64,000 nucleotides of DNA from UBA6115 sp050953005. GTDB lineage: Bacteria > Bacillota > Clostridia > Christensenellales > Aristaeellaceae. The translations under genes and the position numbers were made by a program. The DNA lies in the NCBI GenBank assembly GCA_050953005.1, contig JBMNLV010000005.1, positions 62,001-126,000 on the forward strand, given 5' to 3'. The notes under the pieces are model-generated. The model was not told the DNA's origin. It did not search any database and saw only the letters and a list, made by a program, of their open reading frames with translations. Positions 7,607 through 16,238 of the stretch are shown one piece after another; positions within the stretch are counted from its first letter, which is position 1; each line of letters starts with the position of its first letter.

Positions 7607-9387
7607 GAACCGTCCTGTCCTATCTCAAGCCTTACCGCCTGGTCCTGGCCTGGACGCTGCTGGTCAAGTTCCTGGGGGCCATGATGGATTTATTCATCCC
7701 CTTTATCCTGGCCATCATCCTGGATGACATCGTGCCCTTAAAACAGCCGCGGCTGATCTACCTGTGGGGCGGCGCGATGGCGCTGTGCGCCCTGCTGTCG
7801 GTCACCTTCAATATCTACGCCAACCGCATGGCCGCGATCACCTCGGGCAAGGTCACCCGCAGGCTGCGCCACGACCTGTTTTCCAAGATGGGCGACCTTT
7901 CCATGGCGCAGTTCGACCGCCTCAGCCTGTCCTCCGCCGTGTCGCGGCTGACCACGGACACCTACAACATCAACCAGTTTCTGAACCGCACCCAGCGCCT
8001 GGGCGTGCGCGCGCCCATCCTGCTCATCGGCGGGCTGATTTTAACCAGCGTGCTGGATCTCCGCCTGACCCTGGTGCTGGCGCTGGCGATGCCTGTCATC
8101 GCGCTGATCGTCTATGTGGTCACCAAGAAATCGGTCCCGCTGTATGACCGCCAGCAGACCGTGCTGGACAGGATGGTGCGCGTGATGCAGGAAAACATCG
8201 TGGGCGTGCGCGTCATCAAGGCGCTGTCCAAAACCGCCTATGAGCAGCAGCGCTTTGACGGCGTCAATTCCGAGCTGGCCGAGGTCGCCCGCCGCGCCGG
8301 CAGCGTGGTGGCCGCCAGCAACCCGCTCAGCTCCCTGACCCTCAACCTGGGTCTGACCGGCGTGGTGCTGGCCGGCGCTTTCCTGGTCAACCGCGGGCTG
8401 TCGCGCCCGGGCAGCATCATTGCCTTTTTAAACTACTTCACCATCATTTCAAATGCCATGCTGGGCATCACGCGCATTTTTATCATGGCCTCCAAGGGGA
8501 TCGCCTCCGCCCGGCGCATTGAGGAGGTGCTGGACATCCTTCCGGACGCGTCCGCGTCCGCGGCGCCGCCGCTTCAGGACAGCCCCTGGCATATCTCCTT
8601 TGAGAATGTGTCCTTCAGCTACAACGGCGTGGAGGACAACCTGACCGGGATTGATTTTCACCTGCGGCAGGGGCAGACCCTGGGCATCATCGGCGCGACC
8701 GGCTCGGGCAAGACCACGCTGACCAACCTGCTGCTCCGCCTGTATGAGCCCACGAGCGGCATCATCCGCATAGACGGGCGGGACATCCGCGGCATCGCTC
8801 CGGAGGCGCTGGCCGCGCAGACTGGCGTGGCCTTTCAAAGCGACTTCATCATGGCCGCTACCATCCGTGACAACATCGCCTATTTCCGGGAGCTTACCGA
8901 CGGGCAGCTGGAGGAGGCGGCGCGCGCCGCCCAGGCCTGGGAGTTCATCCGCGACAAGGAAGGCGGCCTGGACCATGAGGTCGAGTCCCGCGGCAACAAC
9001 CTTTCCGGCGGCCAGAAGCAGCGCCTGCTGATTGCCCGGGCGCTGGCCGGGGATCCGCGGCTGCTGATCCTGGACGATGCCTCCTCCGCGCTGGATTACC
9101 GCACCGACGCGGCGCTGCGGCGCGCCCTGTCTGAAAAACACGCGGACACCACCGCTGTCATCATCGCCCAGCGCGTGTCCTCCATCAAGGGGGCTGACCT
9201 GATCCTGGTATTGGAGGAGGGGCGCGCCATCGGCCAGGGCACGCATGAGCAGCTGATGCGCGATTGCCCGGTGTACCGTGAGATCGCCCAGGTGCAAATG
9301 GGCGCCGAACAGGGATACGCCGGCGGCGCCGCGCCCGGTCAGCAGGGCCTTGGCTGCCCTGACACCTGCCGCGGGGTGGCGCTGTGA
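7603..9387 (+). CDS. ABC exporter half-transporter, degenerate-Walker-B subunit (pair 1)
   Basis: 594 residues: six transmembrane helices (type IV exporter fold, about 1-320) and a nucleotide-binding domain. Walker A is GATGSGKTT, the signature is LSGGQ, but the Walker B catalytic Glu is replaced by Asp (LLILDDASSALD). Known heterodimeric exporters such as LmrCD and BmrCD carry one such degenerate site. Start ATG overlaps the MarR stop (ATGA). The partner follows with a GTGA overlap. It probably exports drugs or amphiphilic compounds; substrate unknown. Confidence 0.92.
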   Translation: MRTVLSYLKPYRLVLAWTLLVKFLGAMMDLFIPFILAIILDDIVPLKQPRLIYLWGGAMALCALLSVTFNIYANRMAAITSGKVTRRLRHDLFSKMGDLSMAQFDRLSLSSAVSRLTTDTYNINQFLNRTQRLGVRAPILLIGGLILTSVLDLRLTLVLALAMPVIALIVYVVTKKSVPLYDRQQTVLDRMVRVMQENIVGVRVIKALSKTAYEQQRFDGVNSELAEVARRAGSVVAASNPLSSLTLNLGLTGVVLAGAFLVNRGLSRPGSIIAFLNYFTIISNAMLGITRIFIMASKGIASARRIEEVLDILPDASASAAPPLQDSPWHISFENVSFSYNGVEDNLTGIDFHLRQGQTLGIIGATGSGKTTLTNLLLRLYEPTSGIIRIDGRDIRGIAPEALAAQTGVAFQSDFIMAATIRDNIAYFRELTDGQLEEAARAAQAWEFIRDKEGGLDHEVESRGNNLSGGQKQRLLIARALAGDPRLLILDDASSALDYRTDAALRRALSEKHADTTAVIIAQRVSSIKGADLILVLEEGRAIGQGTHEQLMRDCPVYREIAQVQMGAEQGYAGGAAPGQQGLGCPDTCRGVAL

Positions 9388-11204
9388 GCCGGATGATCCG
9401 CGGCGGCCGCATGAGCCGCAATGAAACCAGCGGGGACCGCCGCACCCTGCCCGAGGCGCGCATGCCGCGCGGGCAGATCCTCAGGCGCCTTTGGCAGTAC
9501 CTGGGCCGCAACCGCGCCCTGATGCTGCTGGCGATGCTGCTGACCTTTCTTTCCAGCTCCGTGGGCCTGATCGGCCCGCGGCTGTCCGGGCTGGCGATTG
9601 ACGCCATCGGCCTGGGGCGGGGGCAGGCTGATTTCCCGCTGGTAATGCGCTATACCGGGCTGATGGCCGCCACCTATTTGCTGGCTTCCGGGCTGTCCTA
9701 CGCCCTGTCCCGGGTCACCCTTCGCATGACGCGCAACATCATCTACCGCATGCGCAAGGACGTCTTTGACAAGCTGGTCTGCCTGCCGGTCAACTTTTTT
9801 GACCGCTACCAGGCGGGCGAGATCATCAGCGTGGTCAGCTATGACATCGACACCGTCAACGAGAGCCTGTCCAGCGACTTTTTGCAGATCATCCAGTCCG
9901 TGGTCACCGTGCTGGTGTCTGTAGGCATGATGCTCTACATCAAACCCGCGCTTACGCTGGTCTTCCTGGTCACCGTGCCGCTGAGCGCGGTGTACACCCG
10001 CTGGATCACGGGGCGCACCCGGCCGCTGTTCCGCAGGCGCTCGCGCAAGCTGGGCGAGCTCAACGGCCTGATGGAGGAGATGATGTCCGGCAAAAAGACG
10101 ACCCGGGCCTACGGGCGGGAAGCCCAGGTGCTGGAAGCCTTTGATGTAAAGAACGAGGAGGCGGTCGAGGCCTACACTACCAGCGAGTACTACGGCACGA
10201 TGATCGGCCCCTCGGTGGGCTTCATCAACAACATCTCCCTGGCGGCCATCTCGGTGTTCGGCTCGCTGCTGTTTTTGCGCGGCAAGGTTGGGCTGGGGGA
10301 CATCTCCTCCTTTGTGCAGTATTCCCGGCGCTTCTCAGGCCCCATCAACGAATTGGCCTCCATCATCGGGGAACTGCAGTCGGCCTTCTCCGCGGCCGAG
10401 CGCGTCTTCCGCCTGATCGACGCGGCGCCCGAGAAGCCCGACGCCCCGGACGCGGAGACGCTTCAGGAGGTTTCCGGGGACGTGCGCGCGCGGAACGTGC
10501 ACTTCTCTTACCTGCCCGGCGTGCCGGTCATCCGCGATTTTTCCATGCACGCCAGGCCCGGCGCGCTGGTCGCCATCGCCGGGCCCACGGGCGCGGGCAA
10601 GACCACGCTGGTCAACCTGCTGATGCGCTTTTATGACATCGACCGGGGCAGCATCACCGTGGACGGCAGGGACATCTACGGCCTGACCCGCAGCAGCCTG
10701 CGCGCCGCCTATACCATGGTGCTCCAGGACAGCTGGCTGTTTTACGGCACCGTCTTTGACAACATCGCCTACGCCCGGCCCGAGGCCACCCGGGAGGAGG
10801 TGGAGCGGGCGGCCAGGGCGGCCATGATCCACAGCTTCATTACCAAGCTGCCCCTGGGCTATGACACCATCATCGGCGATGACGGGGTGAACATCAGCAA
10901 GGGCCAGATGCAGCTGATCACCATCGCCCGGGCCATGCTCTCGGACGCGCGCATGCTGATCCTGGACGAGGCCACCTCCAACGTGGACACCCGGACCGAG
11001 CGGCGCATCCAGCAGGCCATGCGCCAATTGATGGCGGGCCGCACCGCCTTTGTCATCGCCCACCGGCTGTCCACCATCAAAAACGCGGACACCATCCTGG
11101 TGGTGCGCGACGGCAACATCGTCGAGCAGGGCCGGCACGAGGAGCTGATGGCGCGGGACGGGTTCTACACCTCGCTGTACCGGGCGCAGTTTGAGACGTA
11201 TTGA
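9384..11204 (+). CDS. ABC exporter half-transporter, canonical-Walker-B subunit (pair 1)
   Basis: 606 residues with a GTG start overlapping the upstream stop; ATGs at 9393 and 9411 are alternatives. Six-helix exporter domain, then an NBD with Walker A GPTGAGKTT and canonical Walker B LILDEATSNVD, but a changed signature motif, ISKGQ instead of LSGGQ. The degenerate Walker B of the partner and the changed signature here fall in the same composite ATP site, so the heterodimer has one consensus and one degenerate site, as in TM287/288-type exporters. The QSAFSAAERVF coupling segment is typical. Confidence 0.92.
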   Translation: MSRMIRGGRMSRNETSGDRRTLPEARMPRGQILRRLWQYLGRNRALMLLAMLLTFLSSSVGLIGPRLSGLAIDAIGLGRGQADFPLVMRYTGLMAATYLLASGLSYALSRVTLRMTRNIIYRMRKDVFDKLVCLPVNFFDRYQAGEIISVVSYDIDTVNESLSSDFLQIIQSVVTVLVSVGMMLYIKPALTLVFLVTVPLSAVYTRWITGRTRPLFRRRSRKLGELNGLMEEMMSGKKTTRAYGREAQVLEAFDVKNEEAVEAYTTSEYYGTMIGPSVGFINNISLAAISVFGSLLFLRGKVGLGDISSFVQYSRRFSGPINELASIIGELQSAFSAAERVFRLIDAAPEKPDAPDAETLQEVSGDVRARNVHFSYLPGVPVIRDFSMHARPGALVAIAGPTGAGKTTLVNLLMRFYDIDRGSITVDGRDIYGLTRSSLRAAYTMVLQDSWLFYGTVFDNIAYARPEATREEVERAARAAMIHSFITKLPLGYDTIIGDDGVNISKGQMQLITIARAMLSDARMLILDEATSNVDTRTERRIQQAMRQLMAGRTAFVIAHRLSTIKNADTILVVRDGNIVEQGRHEELMARDGFYTSLYRAQFETY

Positions 11205-11228
11205 GCAGTATCTTCAAATAGGCAGCGC

Positions 11229-12452
11229 TCAGGCGCCATTCTGTCTGCGCGGACCGGACGGCGCGTCATGGGCGCCCGGCGTTTCACTGCTCTGCCCGTC
11301 ATCCTCCTGGTCGCTGAGGATGTCGCGCAGGCGCTGCTGGAGGCCGCGGATCAGGCCGGCCGCGCGGCCTTTGACATCCCCGGCGATGGCTTCGGCGGCG
11401 CCGGACAGCAGCAGCTGCAGGGAGCGGCGCATGGCCTGCCGGACGTGTTTGGGCAGCTTGTCCGCGGCCTGCTGCATGGTCTTGAGGCTGCCCGGCCAGT
11501 CCCTGGAGAGCTCGTCAAAGCTGTCCCAGCCGGGCGACTGCAGCACGGAGAAGATGGCCTCGGTCAGCAGCCGGCGCTCGTCCCGGGTCATGGCGGCCAC
11601 CCAGGCGTCCAGCGACTTGTCCAGGATCAGGCTGTAGGCGGACAGGGATTTGCGCTTTACAAAAGCGCCGCCCTCAATGAGCCAGTTGTAGGGGTTGTGC
11701 TGCAGCAGGCCGAAGGCGCGGCAGGCGACCACGGTGTAGGGCCGCGTTTGCGCCAGCAGGACGCCCACCACCGCGCGCTCGGGCAGGAAGGAGCGGATGC
11801 GCTGGCGGATGGCCTCATACTCCGGGGTGGACAGCACGCCCTCGTGCTGCCCGGGCGCGTCAAAGGCGAAGACGCGGGTGATGCGCTGCTGGATGTCATC
11901 GCCGCAAAAGGCAGCGGCGTAGACCGCCAGGTTGCCGCCCTTGGAATGTCCGCACAGCGCCAGCCGGTCCGCGCTCTCCCGCGCGCGCTGGCGCAGATAG
12001 TCCACAGCCCGGCGCTGGGCGGGGACCGGGCTGTCATAGGACAGGCGCAGGTTTTCCTGCCAGCCGGCCAGGCTCAGGTCGGTCCCGCGGAAGGACACGA
12101 CCGTAAGCCCGCGCGGCAGGGCGGCGCAGACCGCTGAAAACTGCGTGACGGCCTGCGCGTCCACCTCATCGACAAATCGGGACAGCGTTACCGGCCCAAA
12201 GCGCCGGCTGCCGGCCGCCGCGCGCAGCAGGCGCAGATGGTGGCGCGTCATAAACTGCGGGGGCTGCGTTTGCAGCTCCATGTAATTGAGCGTTTCCGGC
12301 AGCTCCTGGATGGGCACGGCCCGCTGCCCGGCGCCTGCCATTTCCAGGGGCAGGTAGGCCAGCTGGGAGAATACCAGGGCGTCCAGGGAATTGAAGGGGC
12401 GCGTGGAAAAGCCGGTGCCGCTGGAACGCTCCACATAGGCTACGATGTCCAT
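11229..12452 (-). CDS. DUF2974 (Mbeg1-like) alpha/beta hydrolase
   Basis: 407 residues. The nucleophile elbow is GHSKGGNLA (Ser in GxSxG) about residue 180, preceded by the oxyanion-side VVSFRGTD segment. This pattern and the DALVFSQLAYLP N-terminus are typical of DUF2974, lipase-like proteins of Bacillota whose substrates are unknown. I chose the ATG at 12450-12452 (MDIVAYVERS) because it follows AGGAGGCAGCGGC; the open frame continues upstream but has no support. The last 60 residues are charged and low-complexity. It is convergent with the exporter pair and divergent from the CNNM gene. Confidence 0.85.
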   Translation of the reverse strand: MDIVAYVERSSGTGFSTRPFNSLDALVFSQLAYLPLEMAGAGQRAVPIQELPETLNYMELQTQPPQFMTRHHLRLLRAAAGSRRFGPVTLSRFVDEVDAQAVTQFSAVCAALPRGLTVVSFRGTDLSLAGWQENLRLSYDSPVPAQRRAVDYLRQRARESADRLALCGHSKGGNLAVYAAAFCGDDIQQRITRVFAFDAPGQHEGVLSTPEYEAIRQRIRSFLPERAVVGVLLAQTRPYTVVACRAFGLLQHNPYNWLIEGGAFVKRKSLSAYSLILDKSLDAWVAAMTRDERRLLTEAIFSVLQSPGWDSFDELSRDWPGSLKTMQQAADKLPKHVRQAMRRSLQLLLSGAAEAIAGDVKGRAAGLIRGLQQRLRDILSDQEDDGQSSETPGAHDAPSGPRRQNGA

Positions 12453-12604
12453 GCCGCTGCCTCCTGTATATTTGGGGTGTCTGCCAGGGCGCCGGCCCGA
12501 TGTTTTTGTCCCGGCCGCGCCCCGGGGATAGCTTGATTGTACAGGGTGGCGGCCGGCCGGGCAAGTGCCTTCGCGCCCTGAATGCGCCGGCCTGAGGGGC
12601 CTGT

Positions 12605-12633
12605 TTGCAAACAAGGCACAATCCTTGTATAAT
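12605..12633 (+). promoter_or_regulatory. Sigma-A promoter of the CNNM/CBS gene
   Basis: TTGCAA (12605-12610), 17-bp spacer, perfect TATAAT (12628-12633). It lies in the divergent region between the DUF2974 gene and the gene starting at 12671. Confidence 0.8.
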
Positions 12634-12670
12634 CATGGAAACCCAGTTTTGAAGGAGTGTGGTTTCCAGC

Positions 12671-14017
12671 ATGGATGACCCTGGTTCGTCGGTTTTCGGA
12701 TCGATCATCCTGATTCTTGTCCTGACAGCTGTCAACGCTTTCCTGGCCGGCGCTGAGATGGCCTTTGTCTCCCTGAACCCCGCCAAGATCAAGGACATGG
12801 CGGACAAGGGGGACAAGCGCGCCGCCAGGGTACAAAAACTGCTCGCGACGCCTGACGCCTTCCTGTCCGCGATTCAGGTCGGCATCACCTTCGCGGGTTT
12901 TTTCAATTCCGCGTCCGCGGCGCGGACCTTTGTGGACCTGATCATGCCGGCCCTGGGCAATATTCCGGCGGCGGAGACGGTGGCCAGCCTGATCGTCACG
13001 CTGATCATCTCCTATGTGACGCTGGTATTGGGCGAGCTGTACCCCAAGCAGCTCGCGCTGCAATTGCCCGAGCAGTACGCGCGCTTCTGCGCGGGCTCCA
13101 TCCTGTTTATCCGCGGCGCCTTCAAGCCTTTTGTCTGGCTGCTGACGGTGTCAGTGGGTCTGGTGAAGAAGCTGACGCCCATTGATTTTTCAAAAAAGGA
13201 AGAGAAGCTGACCCGCCAGGAAATCCGCATGCTGCTCAATTCCAGCCGCAATGACGGCGCGATTGACGCCGAGGAATTCAACATGATGCGCGGGGTGCTT
13301 TCCCTGGACACCCGCCTGGTGCGTGAAATCATGGTGCCGCGCGTGGACACCGACATGCTTGACGCGGAGGACCCGATCGAGAAGAACATGGACCTGATGC
13401 TCACCCAGCTCAGGTCGCGCATCCCGCTGTATGAGGAGGACAAGGACAATATCATCGGCATTGTCCACCTGAAGGATGTGCTGCTCAACCTTGCCGCGCT
13501 CAACGAGCAGCGGGTCACCCTGCGCGAGATCGCCCGCCCGGCCATGTTCATCCCCGATACCATGTACACGGACGAGCTGCTGGTACAGTTCCAGAAATCC
13601 AAGCAGCACCTGGCCGTGCTGGTGGACGAGTTTGGCGGCGTCTCCGGCATCGTCACGCTGGAGGACCTGATCGAGGAGATCGTCGGCGACATCCGGGACG
13701 AGTACGATGACGATGAGGGCCAGGCCCTGCAGATCATCAATGACCGGGAAGCCATCCTGCTGGGCAGCCTGCCGCTGACGGATGTCAACCGTGCCTTCAA
13801 CCTGGACATTGAGTCCCAGGACGCGGACACCATTGCCGGGTACATTATCGAGGAGCTGGGCTATCTTCCCAAACCCGGCGAGGAGCCCGAGGTGGTCAAG
13901 GATGAGTTTACCCTGCGGGTCCTGCGCACGCAAAACACGCGCATCGAGCTCGTCCGCCTGACGCTGACCCCGCCCCCCGCCGCGCCGGAGGACGCTGAGG
14001 AGGACAGCGCAGGCTGA
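12671..14017 (+). CDS. CNNM/DUF21-CBS-CorC_HlyC membrane protein (hemolysin family)
   Basis: 448 residues: a DUF21/CNNM transmembrane domain (about 1-190, with NAFLAGAEMAFVSLN and the GELYPKQLAL segment), a pair of CBS domains (about 210-340, REIMVPRVD and DEFGGVSGIVTLEDL), and a C-terminal CorC_HlyC domain (INDREAILLGSLPLTDVNRAF). Such proteins are linked to Mg2+/Co2+ efflux; the older name hemolysin is not a function. I prefer ATG 12671 over the GTG at 12659, which sits almost on the GAAGGAG ribosome site. A sigma-A promoter lies just upstream. Confidence 0.92.
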   Translation: MDDPGSSVFGSIILILVLTAVNAFLAGAEMAFVSLNPAKIKDMADKGDKRAARVQKLLATPDAFLSAIQVGITFAGFFNSASAARTFVDLIMPALGNIPAAETVASLIVTLIISYVTLVLGELYPKQLALQLPEQYARFCAGSILFIRGAFKPFVWLLTVSVGLVKKLTPIDFSKKEEKLTRQEIRMLLNSSRNDGAIDAEEFNMMRGVLSLDTRLVREIMVPRVDTDMLDAEDPIEKNMDLMLTQLRSRIPLYEEDKDNIIGIVHLKDVLLNLAALNEQRVTLREIARPAMFIPDTMYTDELLVQFQKSKQHLAVLVDEFGGVSGIVTLEDLIEEIVGDIRDEYDDDEGQALQIINDREAILLGSLPLTDVNRAFNLDIESQDADTIAGYIIEELGYLPKPGEEPEVVKDEFTLRVLRTQNTRIELVRLTLTPPPAAPEDAEEDSAG

Positions 14018-14037
14018 TATTTGCCTGTTTTATCCGC

Positions 14038-14063
14038 CGCGGGTCCGCTTTGACGGACCCGCG
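14038..14063. other. Strong intergenic hairpin before exporter pair 2
   Basis: CGCGGGTCCG, loop CTTTGA, then the exact complement: a 10-bp perfect stem 20 bp after the CNNM stop and about 20 bp before the next start. No T-run follows, so it may be a weak terminator, a processing site or a translation-control element. Confidence 0.5.
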
Positions 14064-14084
14064 CATCCGTGAAAGGAATAAGAT

Positions 14085-16238
14085 TTGAAAGTATTTCGTT
14101 TTATGCGCCCGGAATGGAAGGCCATGCTGCTGATCTTCCTGCTGCTGGTGGGCCAGGCCGCCTGTGAATTGGCGCTGCCCGGCTTTACCTCCAGCCTGGT
14201 CAACGTGGGCGTGCAGCAGGACGGTATCCCCGACGCCCTGGCGCGGCGGATCTCCGCCGCCTCCTTCCGCCGCCTGGGCCTGCTGATGGATGAGAAGGAC
14301 AAGGCCGCGGTTGAGGCTGCCTATCGTGAATCCGGCGGGGACTTTGTCCTGCGGGAGGACCTTAACAAGGCGCAGCGGGAGGCCGCGCGCGGCGCGCTGA
14401 AGCTGCCCATGGCGGCGCTGTTCAGCCTGTCCCAGGATCCACGGGGAGAGGCCGTGCTGCAGATGCTTGACAGCGGGCTGGTGACGCTGGAGAAGATCAG
14501 GCAGCAGATGAAGGACAAGCATTTGGCGGAGGGCATGCTGCCCGAGCAGATGGCCTCCCAGATCGCGGCACAATTCGTGCGAGCGGAGTATGAACGCCTG
14601 GGCATTGATATCAGCGGCGTGCGCAGCGCGTTTTTAAGGGATCAGGGGCTGAAGATGCTGGGCATCACCCTGATGATGGGCCTGTTTGCCGTGGGCAGCA
14701 GCTTTCTGGGCTCGCGCGCGGGCGCGCGGGTGGGGCGCAGGCTGCGCAGCCAGGTGTTCGCGCGGGTGCTGTCCTTGTCCAAGGCCGAGGTGGACCGGCT
14801 TTCCACCGCCTCCCTGATCACGCGCTCCACCAATGACATCAATCAGGTGCAGCAGGCCGGCATCATGATGCTGCGCCTGCTGCTGTACGCGCCCATCATG
14901 GCTTCCGGGGGCATCCTCCGGGTCATCCAGGCCAATACCGGCATGGGCTGGATTATCGCGCTGACGGTGGGCGTCATGCTGGTGCTGGTCCTGTCCATCT
15001 CGCAGGTGGTCATCCCGAAGTTCAAGACGCTGCAGAAGCTGACCGACCGCATGAACCTGGTGGCCCGGGAAAACCTGACCGGCATCCAGGTGGTGCGCGC
15101 CTTTTCGCGACAGGAGCACGAGATCGCGCGCTATGACAAGGCCAATGACGACCTGACCGGCGTGATGCTGTTGATCAACCGGGCTTTCGCCTACATGATG
15201 CCGCTGATGATGCTGATCATCAACGGCGTGAGCCTGCTGATCATGTGGTTTGGCGCGCTGGGCGTGGATGCCGGGCGCATCCAGGTGGGGGACATGATCG
15301 CCTTTATCACCTATACCATGCAAATCGCCATGTCCTTCATGATGATCGCCATGGTCTCCGCCGTCATGATGCCCCAGGCCGAGGTGGCCGCCCAGCGCAT
15401 CAAAGAGGTGCTTGACACCGAACCCTCCGTGTCCTCGCCCGCGCAGCCGCAGGCGCTGCCGGAGACAGGCCGCGGGCACCTGGTGTTTGACAGGGTTTCC
15501 TTCCGTTACCCCGACAGCCGGGAGGATGTGCTGCACGACCTGAGCTTTGAGGCGCTTCCGGGCCAGACCACCGCGGTCATCGGCGCCACGGGCAGCGGCA
15601 AATCCACGCTGCTCAACCTGATCCCGCGCTTTTTTGACGTGACCAGCGGCCGCATCACCCTGGACGGCGTGGACATTCGGCAGCTTTCCCTGTCCGACCT
15701 GCGCGGGCGCATGGGCCTGGTGCCCCAGCAGGCGCAGCTGTTTTCGGGCACCATCGGGCACAATCTGCGCTTTGCCGGGGATGGCCTGAGCCTTGAGCAG
15801 CTGGAGCAGGCGGCCGAGATCGCCCAGGCCCGTGATTTCATCACCCAGAAGGAGGACGGCTACCAAAGCGAGGTGGCCCAGGACGCCAGCAATTTCTCCG
15901 GCGGGCAAAAGCAGCGCCTGTCCATCGCGCGCGCGATCGCCGCGAAGCCCGGGATTCTCCTGTTTGACGATTCCTTCTCGGCGCTGGACTACCGCACCGA
16001 CCTGAAGGTTCGCCAGGCGCTGCGCGAACGCCTGGGCGGGGCCACGGTGCTGATTGTGGCCCAGCGCATCGCCACGGTGATGCAGGCGGACAAAATCCTG
16101 GTCATCAAGGAAGGCCGCCTGGCGGCCCAGGGCACGCACAGCGAGCTGATGAAGAGCTCCCCGGAGTACCAGCAGATCGCGCGCAGCCAGCTGTCCGATG
16201 AGGAGCTGTCCGGGGAAGGGGGCAAGCAGCATGTCTGA
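14085..16238 (+). CDS. ABC exporter half-transporter with large extracellular insertion (pair 2)
   Basis: 717 residues, about 110 longer than a normal half-transporter. The extra part (roughly residues 45-190) lies between predicted helices 1 and 2 and is hydrophilic, so it should face outside, as in BmrD/LmrD-type subunits. NBD: Walker A GATGSGKST, signature FSGGQ, and Walker B with Asp in place of the catalytic Glu (LLFDDSFSALD). It starts with TTG after GAAAGGAAT; ATG 14103 is a possible alternative. It overlaps its partner by 8 bp. Confidence 0.9.
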   Translation: MKVFRFMRPEWKAMLLIFLLLVGQAACELALPGFTSSLVNVGVQQDGIPDALARRISAASFRRLGLLMDEKDKAAVEAAYRESGGDFVLREDLNKAQREAARGALKLPMAALFSLSQDPRGEAVLQMLDSGLVTLEKIRQQMKDKHLAEGMLPEQMASQIAAQFVRAEYERLGIDISGVRSAFLRDQGLKMLGITLMMGLFAVGSSFLGSRAGARVGRRLRSQVFARVLSLSKAEVDRLSTASLITRSTNDINQVQQAGIMMLRLLLYAPIMASGGILRVIQANTGMGWIIALTVGVMLVLVLSISQVVIPKFKTLQKLTDRMNLVARENLTGIQVVRAFSRQEHEIARYDKANDDLTGVMLLINRAFAYMMPLMMLIINGVSLLIMWFGALGVDAGRIQVGDMIAFITYTMQIAMSFMMIAMVSAVMMPQAEVAAQRIKEVLDTEPSVSSPAQPQALPETGRGHLVFDRVSFRYPDSREDVLHDLSFEALPGQTTAVIGATGSGKSTLLNLIPRFFDVTSGRITLDGVDIRQLSLSDLRGRMGLVPQQAQLFSGTIGHNLRFAGDGLSLEQLEQAAEIAQARDFITQKEDGYQSEVAQDASNFSGGQKQRLSIARAIAAKPGILLFDDSFSALDYRTDLKVRQALRERLGGATVLIVAQRIATVMQADKILVIKEGRLAAQGTHSELMKSSPEYQQIARSQLSDEELSGEGGKQHV

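Noticed and set aside
12453..12614. N-terminal extension of the DUF2974 protein
   Set aside because: Open frame only; the composition is non-protein-like and a strong ribosome site precedes the ATG at 12450-12452.
14634..16232. A 532-codon minus-strand frame antisense to the ABC exporter
   Set aside because: His/Gln/Gly-rich composition typical of antisense shadows of GC-rich genes; the exporter motifs are on the plus strand. The same applies to the long frames at 26645-28399, 35982-37565 and 39398-41146.
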